Positions 8,194 to 15,901 of a DNA stretch of 64,000 bases are shown here, one piece after another (positions within the stretch are counted from its first letter, which is position 1; every line of letters begins with the position of its first letter). The notes beneath the pieces were generated by a model. The model was not told the origin of the DNA. It did no database searches and worked only from the letters and a program-made list of their open reading frames with translations. The translations under genes were made by a program, and so were the position numbers. Origin of the DNA: Agilicoccus flavus (GTDB taxonomy: Bacteria; Actinomycetota; Actinomycetes; Actinomycetales; Dermatophilaceae); the NCBI RefSeq assembly GCF_014857905.1, contig NZ_JACYXE010000001.1, positions 124,001 to 188,000 on the forward strand. The letters run 5' to 3'.

Positions 8194-9015
8194 ATGAGCA
8201 CCGCACCGACCGCGCCCGATCTCGACGCGGCGCCGCAGGCGTACTACGTCCCGCTCGGCGGGGGCGACTACCGGCCGACGTTGCACGCCCAGGGCGCGTG
8301 GCAGTCGCACGAGCAGCACATGGCCCCCGTGTCGGGCCTGCTCGTCCACTGCCTCGAGGCGTTCGAGCCGAGCGAGCACCTGCAGATCGCCCGGATCACG
8401 TTCGACATCCTCGGGATGATCGGCGCCGACGTCACCCACGTCGAGTGCCGCACGCTGCGGCCGGGGCGCACGATCCGGCTCGACGAGGCCGTCGCCTCCG
8501 TCGGCGGTCGTCCCGTCGTCCGCGCGACCGTCTGGCGCCTCGCGACGGCCGACACGACGCCCATCGCCGGCGGCGGCGAGGCTCTCCTGCCGGGCCCCGA
8601 CCAGATGCCGGAGTGGCCCGGCATGACGAGCCGGTGGGCGGGCGGGTTCATCGCGTCGCTGGGGGCGCGCACCGACACCCCGGGCGCGAACGGCTCCGGA
8701 CGGTTCTGGATCCGGCAGTCGAAGACGATCGTCGAGGGCGAGGAGTCCACGCCCCTCGCGTCGTACGTCGCCGTGGTCGACGCGATGAACGGCGTGGCCC
8801 CCCACGTCGAGCCCGTCGACTGGATGTTCCCGAACACCGACCTGACGATCCACCTGCACCGCCCGCCGAGCAGCGCGCGGTGGGTGGGCCTGGCCACGTC
8901 GGTGACCGTCGGCGCGAGCGGCCTGGGCGTGACCTCCGCGGTCCTGCACGACACCTCGGGCCCGATCGGGCGCGCCGAGCAGATCCTCACGGTGCGGCCC
9001 ATGCCGGGGCGCTGA
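8194..9015 (+). CDS. Acyl-CoA thioesterase-like double hot-dog protein
   Basis: The protein is 273 aa, from ATG 8194. The layout fits a TesB/4HBT-like double hot-dog. The N-terminal half has HEQHMAPVSGLLVHCLEAF and TFDILGMIGADVTHVECRTLRPGRTI. The C-terminal half has FWIRQSKTIVEGEESTPLASYVAVVDAMNG and DLTIHLHRPPSSARWVGLATSVTVGASGLG, both family-typical. It should hydrolyse acyl-CoA thioesters in the cytoplasm. Chain-length preference cannot be read from the sequence. It has its own upstream region and a 64-bp gap to the PhzF-like gene. Confidence 0.8.
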   Translation: MSTAPTAPDLDAAPQAYYVPLGGGDYRPTLHAQGAWQSHEQHMAPVSGLLVHCLEAFEPSEHLQIARITFDILGMIGADVTHVECRTLRPGRTIRLDEAVASVGGRPVVRATVWRLATADTTPIAGGGEALLPGPDQMPEWPGMTSRWAGGFIASLGARTDTPGANGSGRFWIRQSKTIVEGEESTPLASYVAVVDAMNGVAPHVEPVDWMFPNTDLTIHLHRPPSSARWVGLATSVTVGASGLGVTSAVLHDTSGPIGRAEQILTVRPMPGR

Positions 9016-9079
9016 CCCCGCCGCAGGCCCGTCGCGGACCGGGAACGTGGGAGGCTGCCGCGCCCGCTAGGCTCGTCCA

Positions 9080-9931
9080 ATGGACCTCACGTATCGACTG
9101 CTCAACGTGTTCACCGACGGGGACGACCCGTTCGCCGGCAACGGCGTCGCGGTCTTCGAGGACGCGCAGGGGGTCTCCGACGAGCTCATGCAGGCCCTCG
9201 CGACCCAGGTCAACACCGAGACGGTGTTCATCAAGCGCAGCGACGAGGGCGCCGACGCCGACGTGCGTTTCTTCTCCCCCGAGAAGGAGACCGGCTTCAT
9301 CGGCAGCGCCTCCCTCGCCACGGCGGCGGTGGTCCGCGACCTCATCGGTGGCACCGGTGACGTCGTGCTCCGCGAGAGCGAGCGCGGCACGTACACGGTG
9401 AGCCACGAGGGCGACCTCTGGGTCATCGCGGGGCGCTCGATCAAGGCGGAGCCGCTCAAGGCGACGCCGCAGATCCTCGCCTCGCTCGTGGGCCTGAAGA
9501 TGGACGCCATCAACGGCGAGGTCATGTCGATCAACCACGGCAAGATGGGCATCGTCCTGCCGGTCCGCAACGTCGACGACGTCCGCAAGACCCGCCTCGA
9601 CGCCCGCCTCCTGCACTCCTACGCGATGCTCCTCAACACCGAGCCGCAGGTCTACGTGTGGGCGCCGTCCGACGACAGGCCCGACACGATCGTGTCCCGG
9701 ATGTTCTACGGCCCTCGCGGCGGTGTGCTCGAGGTGGCGGCCACGGGTACCGGTGGCCTCAACCTCGGCGCGTGGCTGAGCGCCCACGGTGAGCGCGGCA
9801 TCCACCGGACCGTGCTGCAGGGCCGTGCCTCCGGCCGCCGCTCGCTGCTCGACCTCCGCGTCGACGACGAGGGCCTGATCTCCGTCGGCGGCCGCGTCAC
9901 GCAGGTCGCCAAGGGCACGTTCGCCATCTGA
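9080..9931 (+). CDS. PhzF family isomerase/epimerase-like protein
   Basis: The protein is 283 aa, from ATG 9080. PhzF-fold signatures are visible: DPFAGNGVAVF near residue 15, the catalytic-type Glu in NTETVF, the mid-domain GFIGSASLATAA, and a second-lobe EVAATGTGGLNLGAWL glycine turn. These proteins resemble diaminopimelate epimerase and act as isomerases or epimerases. Most are not in phenazine clusters, and none of the other phz genes is here, so the substrate is unknown. Lys and Asn are more common than in neighbouring genes, which hints at strong expression or a different ancestry. Confidence 0.85.
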   Translation: MDLTYRLLNVFTDGDDPFAGNGVAVFEDAQGVSDELMQALATQVNTETVFIKRSDEGADADVRFFSPEKETGFIGSASLATAAVVRDLIGGTGDVVLRESERGTYTVSHEGDLWVIAGRSIKAEPLKATPQILASLVGLKMDAINGEVMSINHGKMGIVLPVRNVDDVRKTRLDARLLHSYAMLLNTEPQVYVWAPSDDRPDTIVSRMFYGPRGGVLEVAATGTGGLNLGAWLSAHGERGIHRTVLQGRASGRRSLLDLRVDDEGLISVGGRVTQVAKGTFAI

Positions 9932-9950
9932 GTCGACCCTGGTTCGTCGC

Positions 9951-9985
9951 CGACGGCCGGCCACCCGCGCGGTGGCCGGCCGTCG
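9951..9985. terminator. Hairpin terminator between phzF-like gene and ykoC
   Basis: A perfect 15-bp stem (arm CGACGGCCGGCCACC) with a 5-nt loop (CGCGC) lies between two convergent genes, 19 bp after one stop and 30 bp after the other. It has no T-tract, as is common in high-GC actinobacteria. It probably acts in both directions. Confidence 0.75.
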
Positions 9986-10015
9986 TCGCGTCCGGGCGGG
10001 CCCACCTCCGCGTGG

Positions 10016-10750
10016 TCAGGACCCCGGGGGGACGACGAGCGGGAGCAGGACCGGCACGAGCGCGACCGCGGCGGCGAGGACGACGAGCGTCGTGTCCGCC
10101 CCGGTCCACGGGGCGGGGTGCAGCCACGTGCGCCGGGCCCGGTCGGGGCCGGGCCGCGCGAGGTCGGCGTACCCGCGGGCCTCCATGGCCACGGTCATCC
10201 GCTCGGCCCGCCGCAGGGCCTGCACGAGCAGCGAGAACGTGAGGTCGGCCGCGAACCGGACCTGCGAGACCGGCGACCGGTCCGGGCCCAGCCCGCGGAC
10301 GCGACGCGCGCGGGCCATCGACGCCCACTCCTGCCCGAGGTCGTCGAGCTGCTGGAGCGCGGCCACCCCGGCGAGGACCGGGCGCGCGGGCAGGCGGAGG
10401 CGTTGGCCCAGGTGGTCGCCGAGCTCGGAGGGGTCCACGAAGGCGGCGAGCACGATGCCGGGCACGACGAAGAACGCGACCCGCAACCCGGCGACGAGCG
10501 CCGGTTCGAGCTCGCGCGGCGACGCGAGCAGCCAGTTCGACCACGTCACCGACGCGAGGGCGAGCACCCCGGCAAGCAGGCGCAGCCACGAGACCCGGGA
10601 GCCGGCGAGCGCGAACGGCGCGGCGAGCGCGAGGGCCGCGAGGCCGGCCAGCCCCCCGGCGACGTCGCGGACCGTGAGACCACCGGCCATGAGGACGAAC
10701 CCCGCGAGCAGCGGGGACAGCGGCCCGGTGCGCCGCAGCAGACCCGTCAT
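10016..10750 (-). CDS. ykoC: ECF transporter transmembrane (T) component of thiamine/HMP system
   Basis: The protein is 244 aa, starting at ATG 10750 within the stop of the ATPase gene (ATGA overlap). Several hydrophobic segments are followed by the EcfT coupling region with the two Ala-Arg-Gly-type motifs, MARARRVRG and MAMEARGYAD (the latter preceded by RRAERMTV). These contact the two ATPase domains. It is the last gene of a three-gene operon whose order (YkoE, then fused ATPase, then T component) and upstream TPP riboswitch match Bacillus ykoEDC. The role is therefore uptake of thiamine or hydroxymethylpyrimidine. Confidence 0.9.
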   Translation of the reverse strand: MTGLLRRTGPLSPLLAGFVLMAGGLTVRDVAGGLAGLAALALAAPFALAGSRVSWLRLLAGVLALASVTWSNWLLASPRELEPALVAGLRVAFFVVPGIVLAAFVDPSELGDHLGQRLRLPARPVLAGVAALQQLDDLGQEWASMARARRVRGLGPDRSPVSQVRFAADLTFSLLVQALRRAERMTVAMEARGYADLARPGPDRARRTWLHPAPWTGADTTLVVLAAAVALVPVLLPLVVPPGS

Positions 10751-12243
10751 GCGACCCTCCCCTCCCGGAGGGTGAGGACGTCGTGCGCATGGGCGGCGAG
10801 GTCGCCGTCGTGCGTCGAGACGACGACCCCGAGGCCGGCGTCGGCAGCGGCCCCGGCGAGACCGGCGACCGCGGCCCACGTGTGCCGGTCCTGGCCGACG
10901 GTCGGCTCGTCGAGCCCGAGCAGGCCCGGCCCGTGGACGAGGGCGCTCGCGACCGCGAGGCGGCGGGTCTCCCCGCCGGAGAGGCGGTGCGGGTTCCGGT
11001 CGAGGGCGTGGGTCAGGCCGAGGATCTCGGCGAGGCCCTCGGCGCGCGCGCCGGCCTCGGCCTCGGGGCGGCGCAGGGCCCGGGCGCCCGCGAGGAGGCA
11101 GTCGCGCACGGTCGACCCGACGATCGTCGCCTCGGCCGCCTGCGGCACCCAGCCGACGCGAGCGGCGAGCTCGCGCGAGCTCCAGCGCGCGAGGTCGGGC
11201 CGCAGGCCCGCCGCGAGGGCGGGGGTTGCGCCGACGCTCCCCGAGGTCGGCGCGTCGAGCCCGACGAGGAGGTCGACGAGGCTCGACTTGCCCGCACCGC
11301 TGGGCCCTCGGACGGCGAGGAGACCACCGGCCCGGACGACGGCGTCGACCCCCTCCAGCGCGACGACGGGCGCGGTGCGGGTCCGCCCGAGGAGGCGCCG
11401 CCGCGGGGCGCGCACGAGGCCGGCACCGGAGGCGACGACGACGTCCCCGGCGGGGGGTGTCCGCGGCGCGACGAGCCGGGCGGGCACGGCGATCGGGGTC
11501 GGCGGCGGGGCGCCGGGCACCCACACCCCGGTGTCGAGAAGCTCCGGGCCGCGCTCGGCCAGGACGGCCTCCAGCGGCCCGTCGGCGAGCAGGCCGCCGG
11601 GCGAGGCGGATCCGCGCCCCCCGAGGACGACGAGCCGGTCGAGGACGCCCACCCACGGCGCGAGCCGGTGCTCGACGACGACGAGGGCGATGTCCGTGCC
11701 CGCGACCGCCGCGAGCACCGCGTCGCGCACCCGCCGGGCGGAGGCGTCGTCGAGCATCGACGTCGGCTCGTCGAGCAGGAGGAGCCCGGGCCGGGCCGCG
11801 AGCACCCCGGCGAGCGCGAGCCGCTGCGCCTCGCCGCCCGACAGCGCGGACGTGAGGCGTTCGGGTCCGTAGGGGAAGGCCACGGCGTCCAGCGCCCACG
11901 CGATCCGCTCGCGGATCTCCGGCCGCGGCAGGCCCGCGTTCTCGGGCCCGTACGCGACGTCGCGGCCGACCCGGTCGGCGACGCGGGCGTCGCGGGGGTC
12001 CTGCAGCAGGAGGCCGACCCGCTCGCCCTCGGGTCGTGTCACGCGGCCGGTCGGGTCGCCGGCCTCGACGCCCTCGAGGACGCCCGCGAGCGCGCGCAGC
12101 AGCGTGGACTTGCCGGAGCCGGAGGGGCCGGCGAGCAGGACGCGCTCACCCGGCCCGACCTCGAGGTCGATGCCGCACAGGACGGGCGAGGTCGCGCCGA
12201 GCGGCGTCCAGCCCAGGCCGCGCGCCTGCACGCGGGCGCGCAT
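10747..12243 (-). CDS. ykoD: ECF transporter fused double ATPase for thiamine/HMP uptake
   Basis: The protein is 498 aa with two ABC domains in one chain. Domain 1 has Walker A GPSGSGKST (about 39-47), signature LSGGEAQRLA and Walker B LLLLDEPT. Domain 2 has Walker A GPSGAGKSS (about 312), signature LSGGETRRLA and LLGLDEPT. Both sites look competent, except that the second Walker A ends in Ser rather than Thr. A GTG at 12255 with GAGGG upstream is an equally possible start (four more residues). The tandem fusion is typical of YkoD-type energizers dedicated to one S component, here YkoE 8-20 bp upstream. It powers import at the inner membrane. Confidence 0.92.
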   Translation of the reverse strand: MRARVQARGLGWTPLGATSPVLCGIDLEVGPGERVLLAGPSGSGKSTLLRALAGVLEGVEAGDPTGRVTRPEGERVGLLLQDPRDARVADRVGRDVAYGPENAGLPRPEIRERIAWALDAVAFPYGPERLTSALSGGEAQRLALAGVLAARPGLLLLDEPTSMLDDASARRVRDAVLAAVAGTDIALVVVEHRLAPWVGVLDRLVVLGGRGSASPGGLLADGPLEAVLAERGPELLDTGVWVPGAPPPTPIAVPARLVAPRTPPAGDVVVASGAGLVRAPRRRLLGRTRTAPVVALEGVDAVVRAGGLLAVRGPSGAGKSSLVDLLVGLDAPTSGSVGATPALAAGLRPDLARWSSRELAARVGWVPQAAEATIVGSTVRDCLLAGARALRRPEAEAGARAEGLAEILGLTHALDRNPHRLSGGETRRLAVASALVHGPGLLGLDEPTVGQDRHTWAAVAGLAGAAADAGLGVVVSTHDGDLAAHAHDVLTLREGRVA

Positions 12244-12262
12244 CCCGGTCTTCACCCGGCCC

Positions 12263-12916
12263 TCACCCGCGGGCGGCGAGGTGCTCGCGGCCCGCGGGGA
12301 ACGCGTCGATCGCACCCGCCCGGGCGAGCGCCCGCACGAGGGCCCAGGAGCCCAGGCCGGCGAGGAGCACCCCGGAGGTGACGGAGAAGCCGAGTGACGC
12401 GAGCTTCCACGGCCACGAGTACTCGAGGGAGTACGTCCACCACTCGTAGGCGACGACGGGCAGCGCGGCCGCCACGGCCCCGGCGAGCATCGCGGCCACG
12501 GGCCCGAAGCGGCGGAAGCCCAGGAGGGCGAACCCGATCTCGGCGCCGGCGCCCTGCAGCAGCCCCGACACGAGCACGCCCGCACCCCACGGGTTCCCGA
12601 GCCAGAACTCGAGGAGGGCGGCGATCATCTCGCACAGCAGGGCCGCCCCGGGGCGGCGCACGAGGAGGCCGCCCGCCACCGCCGGCAGCAGCCACACGCC
12701 GAGGGCGAGGGAGCCCGCCGGAGGGAAGGCCGACGTCAGCCCCGTCCAGGGCGTGTTGAGGGCGTAGTCCCAGACGATGAAGACGACGCCGAAGGCGACG
12801 CCGAGGACGGCGGTGGTGACGAGGTCGAGCCCCCGCCAGGCCAGGAGGCCGCCGCTCGCGCGGACGGTGCGGCCCCGCCCGGCGCGGCCGGGCACGTGAC
12901 GTTCGGTGGTGCTCAT
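12263..12916 (-). CDS. ykoE: ECF transporter substrate-binding S component, YkoE family
   Basis: The protein is 217 aa, from ATG 12916 with GGGAG upstream. About five to six hydrophobic segments carry YkoE-family landmarks: VFIVWDYALNTPW, LGVWLLPAVAGGLLVRRPGAAL, EFWLGNPWGAGVLVSGLLQGAGAEIGFALLG and a Trp/Tyr-rich YEWWTYSLEYSW loop. It binds thiamine or its pyrimidine moiety in the membrane and pairs with the T and ATPase subunits encoded downstream. The TPP riboswitch at 13008-13089 in its leader supports this substrate. Transcription and translation are expected to fall when TPP is plentiful. Confidence 0.92.
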   Translation of the reverse strand: MSTTERHVPGRAGRGRTVRASGGLLAWRGLDLVTTAVLGVAFGVVFIVWDYALNTPWTGLTSAFPPAGSLALGVWLLPAVAGGLLVRRPGAALLCEMIAALLEFWLGNPWGAGVLVSGLLQGAGAEIGFALLGFRRFGPVAAMLAGAVAAALPVVAYEWWTYSLEYSWPWKLASLGFSVTSGVLLAGLGSWALVRALARAGAIDAFPAGREHLAARG

Positions 12917-12936
12917 GCGGATTCTCCCGTGGTCGA

Positions 12937-12950
12937 CCGGCTCTCGCCGG
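12937..12950 (-). promoter_or_regulatory. Leader hairpin upstream of ykoE ribosome-binding site
   Basis: On the minus strand CCGGC-GAGA-GCCGG forms a 5-bp stem with a GNRA tetraloop, ending about 20 nt before the ykoE start codon. It may be part of the riboswitch expression platform that hides or exposes the ribosome-binding site. This is inferred from position only. Confidence 0.4.
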
Positions 12951-13007
12951 ATGCCTCGGGGGAGGTGGCCGCCGTGCACGGACGGCGACGCACCCGAGAT
13001 GATCCCG

Positions 13008-13089
13008 ACTCCCTACGCCGGTGTGAACCGGATCAGGTTCGAGGGTCTGCGGTGTCCCGCACTCTCAGCGCTCGCGCGCTCCCCTGTCG
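13008..13089 (-). ncRNA. TPP riboswitch (THI element)
   Basis: Read on the minus strand, the element has the conserved THI-box blocks in order: GGGGAGC, then GCTGAGAG, then GCAGACCCT, then GAACCTGATCCGGTTCA, then CACCGGCGTAGGGA. Helix P3 is the variable segment between the second and third blocks. It lies 92 nt upstream of ykoE and should repress the ykoEDC operon on binding thiamine pyrophosphate. The remaining 90-nt leader has no gene. Confidence 0.95.
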
Positions 13090-13285
13090 TTGTCCCGCGA
13101 CCGTACCAGCGCGCGGGGCCTCTCGCGACGCCGTGCGACGCCGTGCGATGGCGCGCGAGGGCACGCGAGGGCACGCGACGACACGGCACCGGGGCGGGGG
13201 TGGGCGTGTCGCCGGGCGGCCTGGCAGACTTCCCCCGGGATCGACAACCGAGCCGACAACCGCTTCCCTGCCGGAGGAGACGCAC
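13090..13285. other. Intergenic region upstream of riboswitch and DUF4235 gene
   Basis: No gene was found. The segment should hold divergent promoters for the ykoEDC leader and the DUF4235 gene. It contains two short slippage-like tandem repeats: GACGCCGTGC-like units near 13127-13147 and two GCGAGGGCAC units at 13155-13174. No clear -10/-35 pair was picked out. Confidence 0.5.
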
Positions 13286-13564
13286 ATGGGTGACAAGGTG
13301 TTCAAGCTGGTCGGGGCCGGGGTGGCGTTCGGCGCCACCGTCCTGGCCCGCCAGATCGCGACCAAGGGCTGGAAGGCCGTCATGAACGAGGAGCCCCCGG
13401 CCAACCCGGAGGACCCCGACACCGAGATGTGGCAGGCGCTCGTCTGGGCCGTCGTCTCGGGCGCGGTCATCGCGATCGTCCGCCTCATGGCGACGCGCAA
13501 GTGGACGCAGTACTTCACGGCCTCGACGGGCAAGCGCCCGAGCAACCCCGACGACGTGAGCTGA
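13286..13564 (+). CDS. DUF4235 family small membrane protein
   Basis: The protein is 92 aa, from ATG 13286 with a strong GGAGGAG site. It matches the actinobacterial DUF4235 pattern: an N-terminal hydrophobic helix (FKLVGAGVAFGATVLARQIATKGWK), a short acidic/proline linker, and a second helix (ALVWAVVSGAVIAIVRLMATRK) followed by a WTQYFTASTGKRP tail. It is predicted to span the membrane twice. The family function is unknown. It is followed by a strong terminator, so it is likely a single-gene transcript. Confidence 0.88.
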   Translation: MGDKVFKLVGAGVAFGATVLARQIATKGWKAVMNEEPPANPEDPDTEMWQALVWAVVSGAVIAIVRLMATRKWTQYFTASTGKRPSNPDDVS

Positions 13565-13585
13565 GCTCCCCCGCCGGAGCCGACG

Positions 13586-13620
13586 GGCGAGGCCGCACCC
13601 GGCTCGGGTGCGGCCTCGCC
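13586..13620. terminator. Strong hairpin terminator after the DUF4235 gene
   Basis: A perfect 15-bp inverted repeat (GGCGAGGCCGCACCC, 5-nt loop GGCTC, GGGTGCGGCCTCGCC) starts 21 bp after the stop codon. It has no T-run, as expected at this GC content. Confidence 0.85.
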
Positions 13621-13759
13621 GCGCGTCCCGGGGACGTCTCCGGCGCAACCGGGGCCGTCGGGCGACCCGGCGCGGGCCGTGACAGACTGCCGTGCACGCC
13701 ATTACCGGGGCGTTCGACGGCCTGCGGGTCGGCTCCGCCCCCTAGACAAGGACTTCTCC

Positions 13760-15193
13760 ATGGCCCCCCTGCCGCGCCTGCGCTCTCTGCTGCGCCCGTC
13801 GCACCCGCATCCCTCCACCGGCCCGGGCGACCCCTCCGCCGGCGCGTCGGACGAGCACCGCACCCCCGGCGCCCCCACCTCCGCACAGCGTCCCTACACG
13901 GCGCGCACGACCGCCGACGTCGAGGCGGCCGTCCCCTTCACCCTGCGCGTCGCCGCGGGCATCTCGTGGCGCCTCGCGGCCGTCGCCCTCGCCGGCTGGG
14001 GCCTCCTGCAGGTCCTCGCCGCGACGACGACGATCGTCATCCCCGTCGCCGTCGCGCTGCTGCTCACCGCGCTGCTCATGCCGGTGCAGGTGCTGCTCAA
14101 CCACCGCCTGGGCCTGCCGCGCCACGCCGCGGGCGCGGTCACGGTGCTCGGGGGCATCCTCGTCTTCGTCGGCGCGGTCGGCATCGCCGGCAACCAGCTC
14201 GTCACCGGGGTCGCGGAGCTCTCGGACCAGATGGCGAACGCCGTCACGCAGATCCAGAACTGGCTGCGCACGGGCCCGCTGCAGATCGGCGGCGACCAGC
14301 TCAGCCGGTTCATCGACCAGGGCCGCGCCTGGCTCAGCTCCAACTCCTCGCAGCTGACGAGCGGCGCCCTCGCGGTCGGGTCGAGCGCGGGCACCTTCTT
14401 CACGGGCGCCCTCATCGCCCTCATCGCGACGTTCTTCTTCCTCGCCGAGGGCGACCGCATCTGGTCGTGGTTCGTACGGCTGCTGCCGCGGCCGTCGCAG
14501 GCCCCCATCCACGAGGCCTTCCGCCGCGGCTGGGTCAGCCTGGGTTCCTACGTGAAGACCCAGGTGTTCGTCGCGTTCATCGACGCGTTCTTCATCGCGG
14601 CCGGCGCTTTCGCCCTCGGCCTGCCCCTCGTGGTGCCGCTGGCGCTCATCATCTTCTTCGCCTCGGCGGTCCCGATCGTCGGTGCCGTCGTGTCGGGCGC
14701 CCTCGCCGTGCTCCTCGCGCTCGTCGTCAAGGGCTTCAGCTCGGCGATCATCATGCTCATCATCGTGCTCGCCGTGCAGCAGCTCGAGAGCAACGTCCTG
14801 CAGCCGCTGCTCATGGGCAAGGCCGTGTCGCTGCACCCGCTGGCGGTGCTGCTCGGCGTGGCCGGGTTCTCGTTCCTCCTCGGCATCGTCGGCGCCCTGT
14901 TCGCCGTCCCGATCATGGCGGTGACGAACACCGTGCTGCTCTATCTGCGCGGGCACGACGCCTTCCCGGCCCTCGCGACGGGCGCCTCCGCGCTGGAGCA
15001 CTCGCCGAAGGAACTGACCCACGCCGACGGCGACGCCGAGCACGAGGAGCCCACGTCCGCCGCTCCCCGGGTCGGCGACGTGTCCCCGACCGACCTCGCC
15101 GCGCACCGGCGCCTCGACGACCTCGAGCGGCAGGGCGACGGCGGGGACGCCGGCGGCCCGCCGTCCGACCGGGGGCCCGACGCGCGCCGCTGA
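13760..15193 (+). CDS. AI-2E family transporter (second paralogue)
   Basis: The protein is 477 aa, from ATG 13760 behind AAGGA. It has a 55-residue hydrophilic N-terminus, a helix pair including ATTTIVIPVAVALLLTALLMPV, a mid-region FFTGALIALIATFFFLAEGDR, and the family C-terminal block: FFASAVPIVGAVVSG, QQLESNVLQPLLMGKAVSLH and LFAVPIMAVTNTVLLYLRG. A 70-residue acidic tail follows. Relative to the paralogue at 4309-5784 the core is conserved and both tails differ. The substrate is unknown. It converges on the response regulator gene, 39 bp away. Confidence 0.92.
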   Translation: MAPLPRLRSLLRPSHPHPSTGPGDPSAGASDEHRTPGAPTSAQRPYTARTTADVEAAVPFTLRVAAGISWRLAAVALAGWGLLQVLAATTTIVIPVAVALLLTALLMPVQVLLNHRLGLPRHAAGAVTVLGGILVFVGAVGIAGNQLVTGVAELSDQMANAVTQIQNWLRTGPLQIGGDQLSRFIDQGRAWLSSNSSQLTSGALAVGSSAGTFFTGALIALIATFFFLAEGDRIWSWFVRLLPRPSQAPIHEAFRRGWVSLGSYVKTQVFVAFIDAFFIAAGAFALGLPLVVPLALIIFFASAVPIVGAVVSGALAVLLALVVKGFSSAIIMLIIVLAVQQLESNVLQPLLMGKAVSLHPLAVLLGVAGFSFLLGIVGALFAVPIMAVTNTVLLYLRGHDAFPALATGASALEHSPKELTHADGDAEHEEPTSAAPRVGDVSPTDLAAHRRLDDLERQGDGGDAGGPPSDRGPDARR

Positions 15194-15232
15194 CGCGCCG
15201 CCGCACCGACCGCGCCTCGTGCCGCCCCGGTC

Positions 15233-15901
15233 TCAGGGGCGCACGAGGCGCGTCTCGTAGGCGAGGACGACCATCTGCACGCGGTCGCGCAACGCGAGCT
15301 TGGACAGGATGCGGCCGATGTGCGTCTTGACGGTCGCCTCGGCGAGGAAGAGCGTCGCGGCGATCTCGGCGTTCGTCAGCCCCCGGCCCACCGCGACGAG
15401 CACCTCGCGCTCCCGCTCGGTGAGCGCGGCGAGCCGCTCGTCGGGTGAGGCCGCGGACTCCGGGAGCTGGGGCACGACGCGTTCGAGGAGGCGCCGGGTG
15501 GCGCTCGGGGCGACGACCGCGTCCCCGGAGTGCACGGCCCGGATCCCGGCGAGGAGCTCGGCCGGCCCCGCGTCCTTGAGCAGGAACCCGGCCGCGCCCG
15601 CCCGGAGCGCGGCGAAGACGTACTCGTCGAGGTCGAAGGTCGTCAGCACGACGACCCGGGGGCCGTCGGGCGAGGCGGCCGTGATGCGCCGGGTCGCCTC
15701 GACCCCGTCGAGGCGGGGCATGCGGATGTCCATGAGCACGACGTCGGCCGCCTGCCGGGCGACGAGCGCGACCGCCGCCTCCCCGTCGGGCGCCTCCCCG
15801 ACGACGGTCATGTCGGGCTGCGCGTCGAGGACCATGCGGAAGCCCGCGCGGACGAGCTCCTGGTCGTCGACGAGGATCAGGCGGATCGGTCGGTCGCTCA
15901 T
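15233..15901 (-). CDS. LuxR/NarL-type response regulator
   Basis: The protein is 222 aa. The receiver domain (about 1-120) has the acidic pocket D12/D13, phospho-acceptor D58 in VVLMDIRMPRLDG, a switch Thr in VVVLTTFD, and a Lys in FLLKDAG. A C-terminal LuxR helix-turn-helix (about 155-215) has LTEREREVLVAVGRGLTNAE and ATVKTHIGRILSKL. Its ATG overlaps the stop of the histidine kinase gene (ATGA), so the two are a coupled pair. Targets are unknown; neither neighbour has an obvious related function. Confidence 0.93.
   Translation of the reverse strand: MSDRPIRLILVDDQELVRAGFRMVLDAQPDMTVVGEAPDGEAAVALVARQAADVVLMDIRMPRLDGVEATRRITAASPDGPRVVVLTTFDLDEYVFAALRAGAAGFLLKDAGPAELLAGIRAVHSGDAVVAPSATRRLLERVVPQLPESAASPDERLAALTEREREVLVAVGRGLTNAEIAATLFLAEATVKTHIGRILSKLALRDRVQMVVLAYETRLVRP

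Noticed and set aside
12906-13385. Plus-strand gene over the TPP riboswitch region
   Set aside because: The frame crosses a conserved structured RNA, has no ribosome-binding site and no protein-like pattern; only the DUF4235 gene from 13286 is supported.
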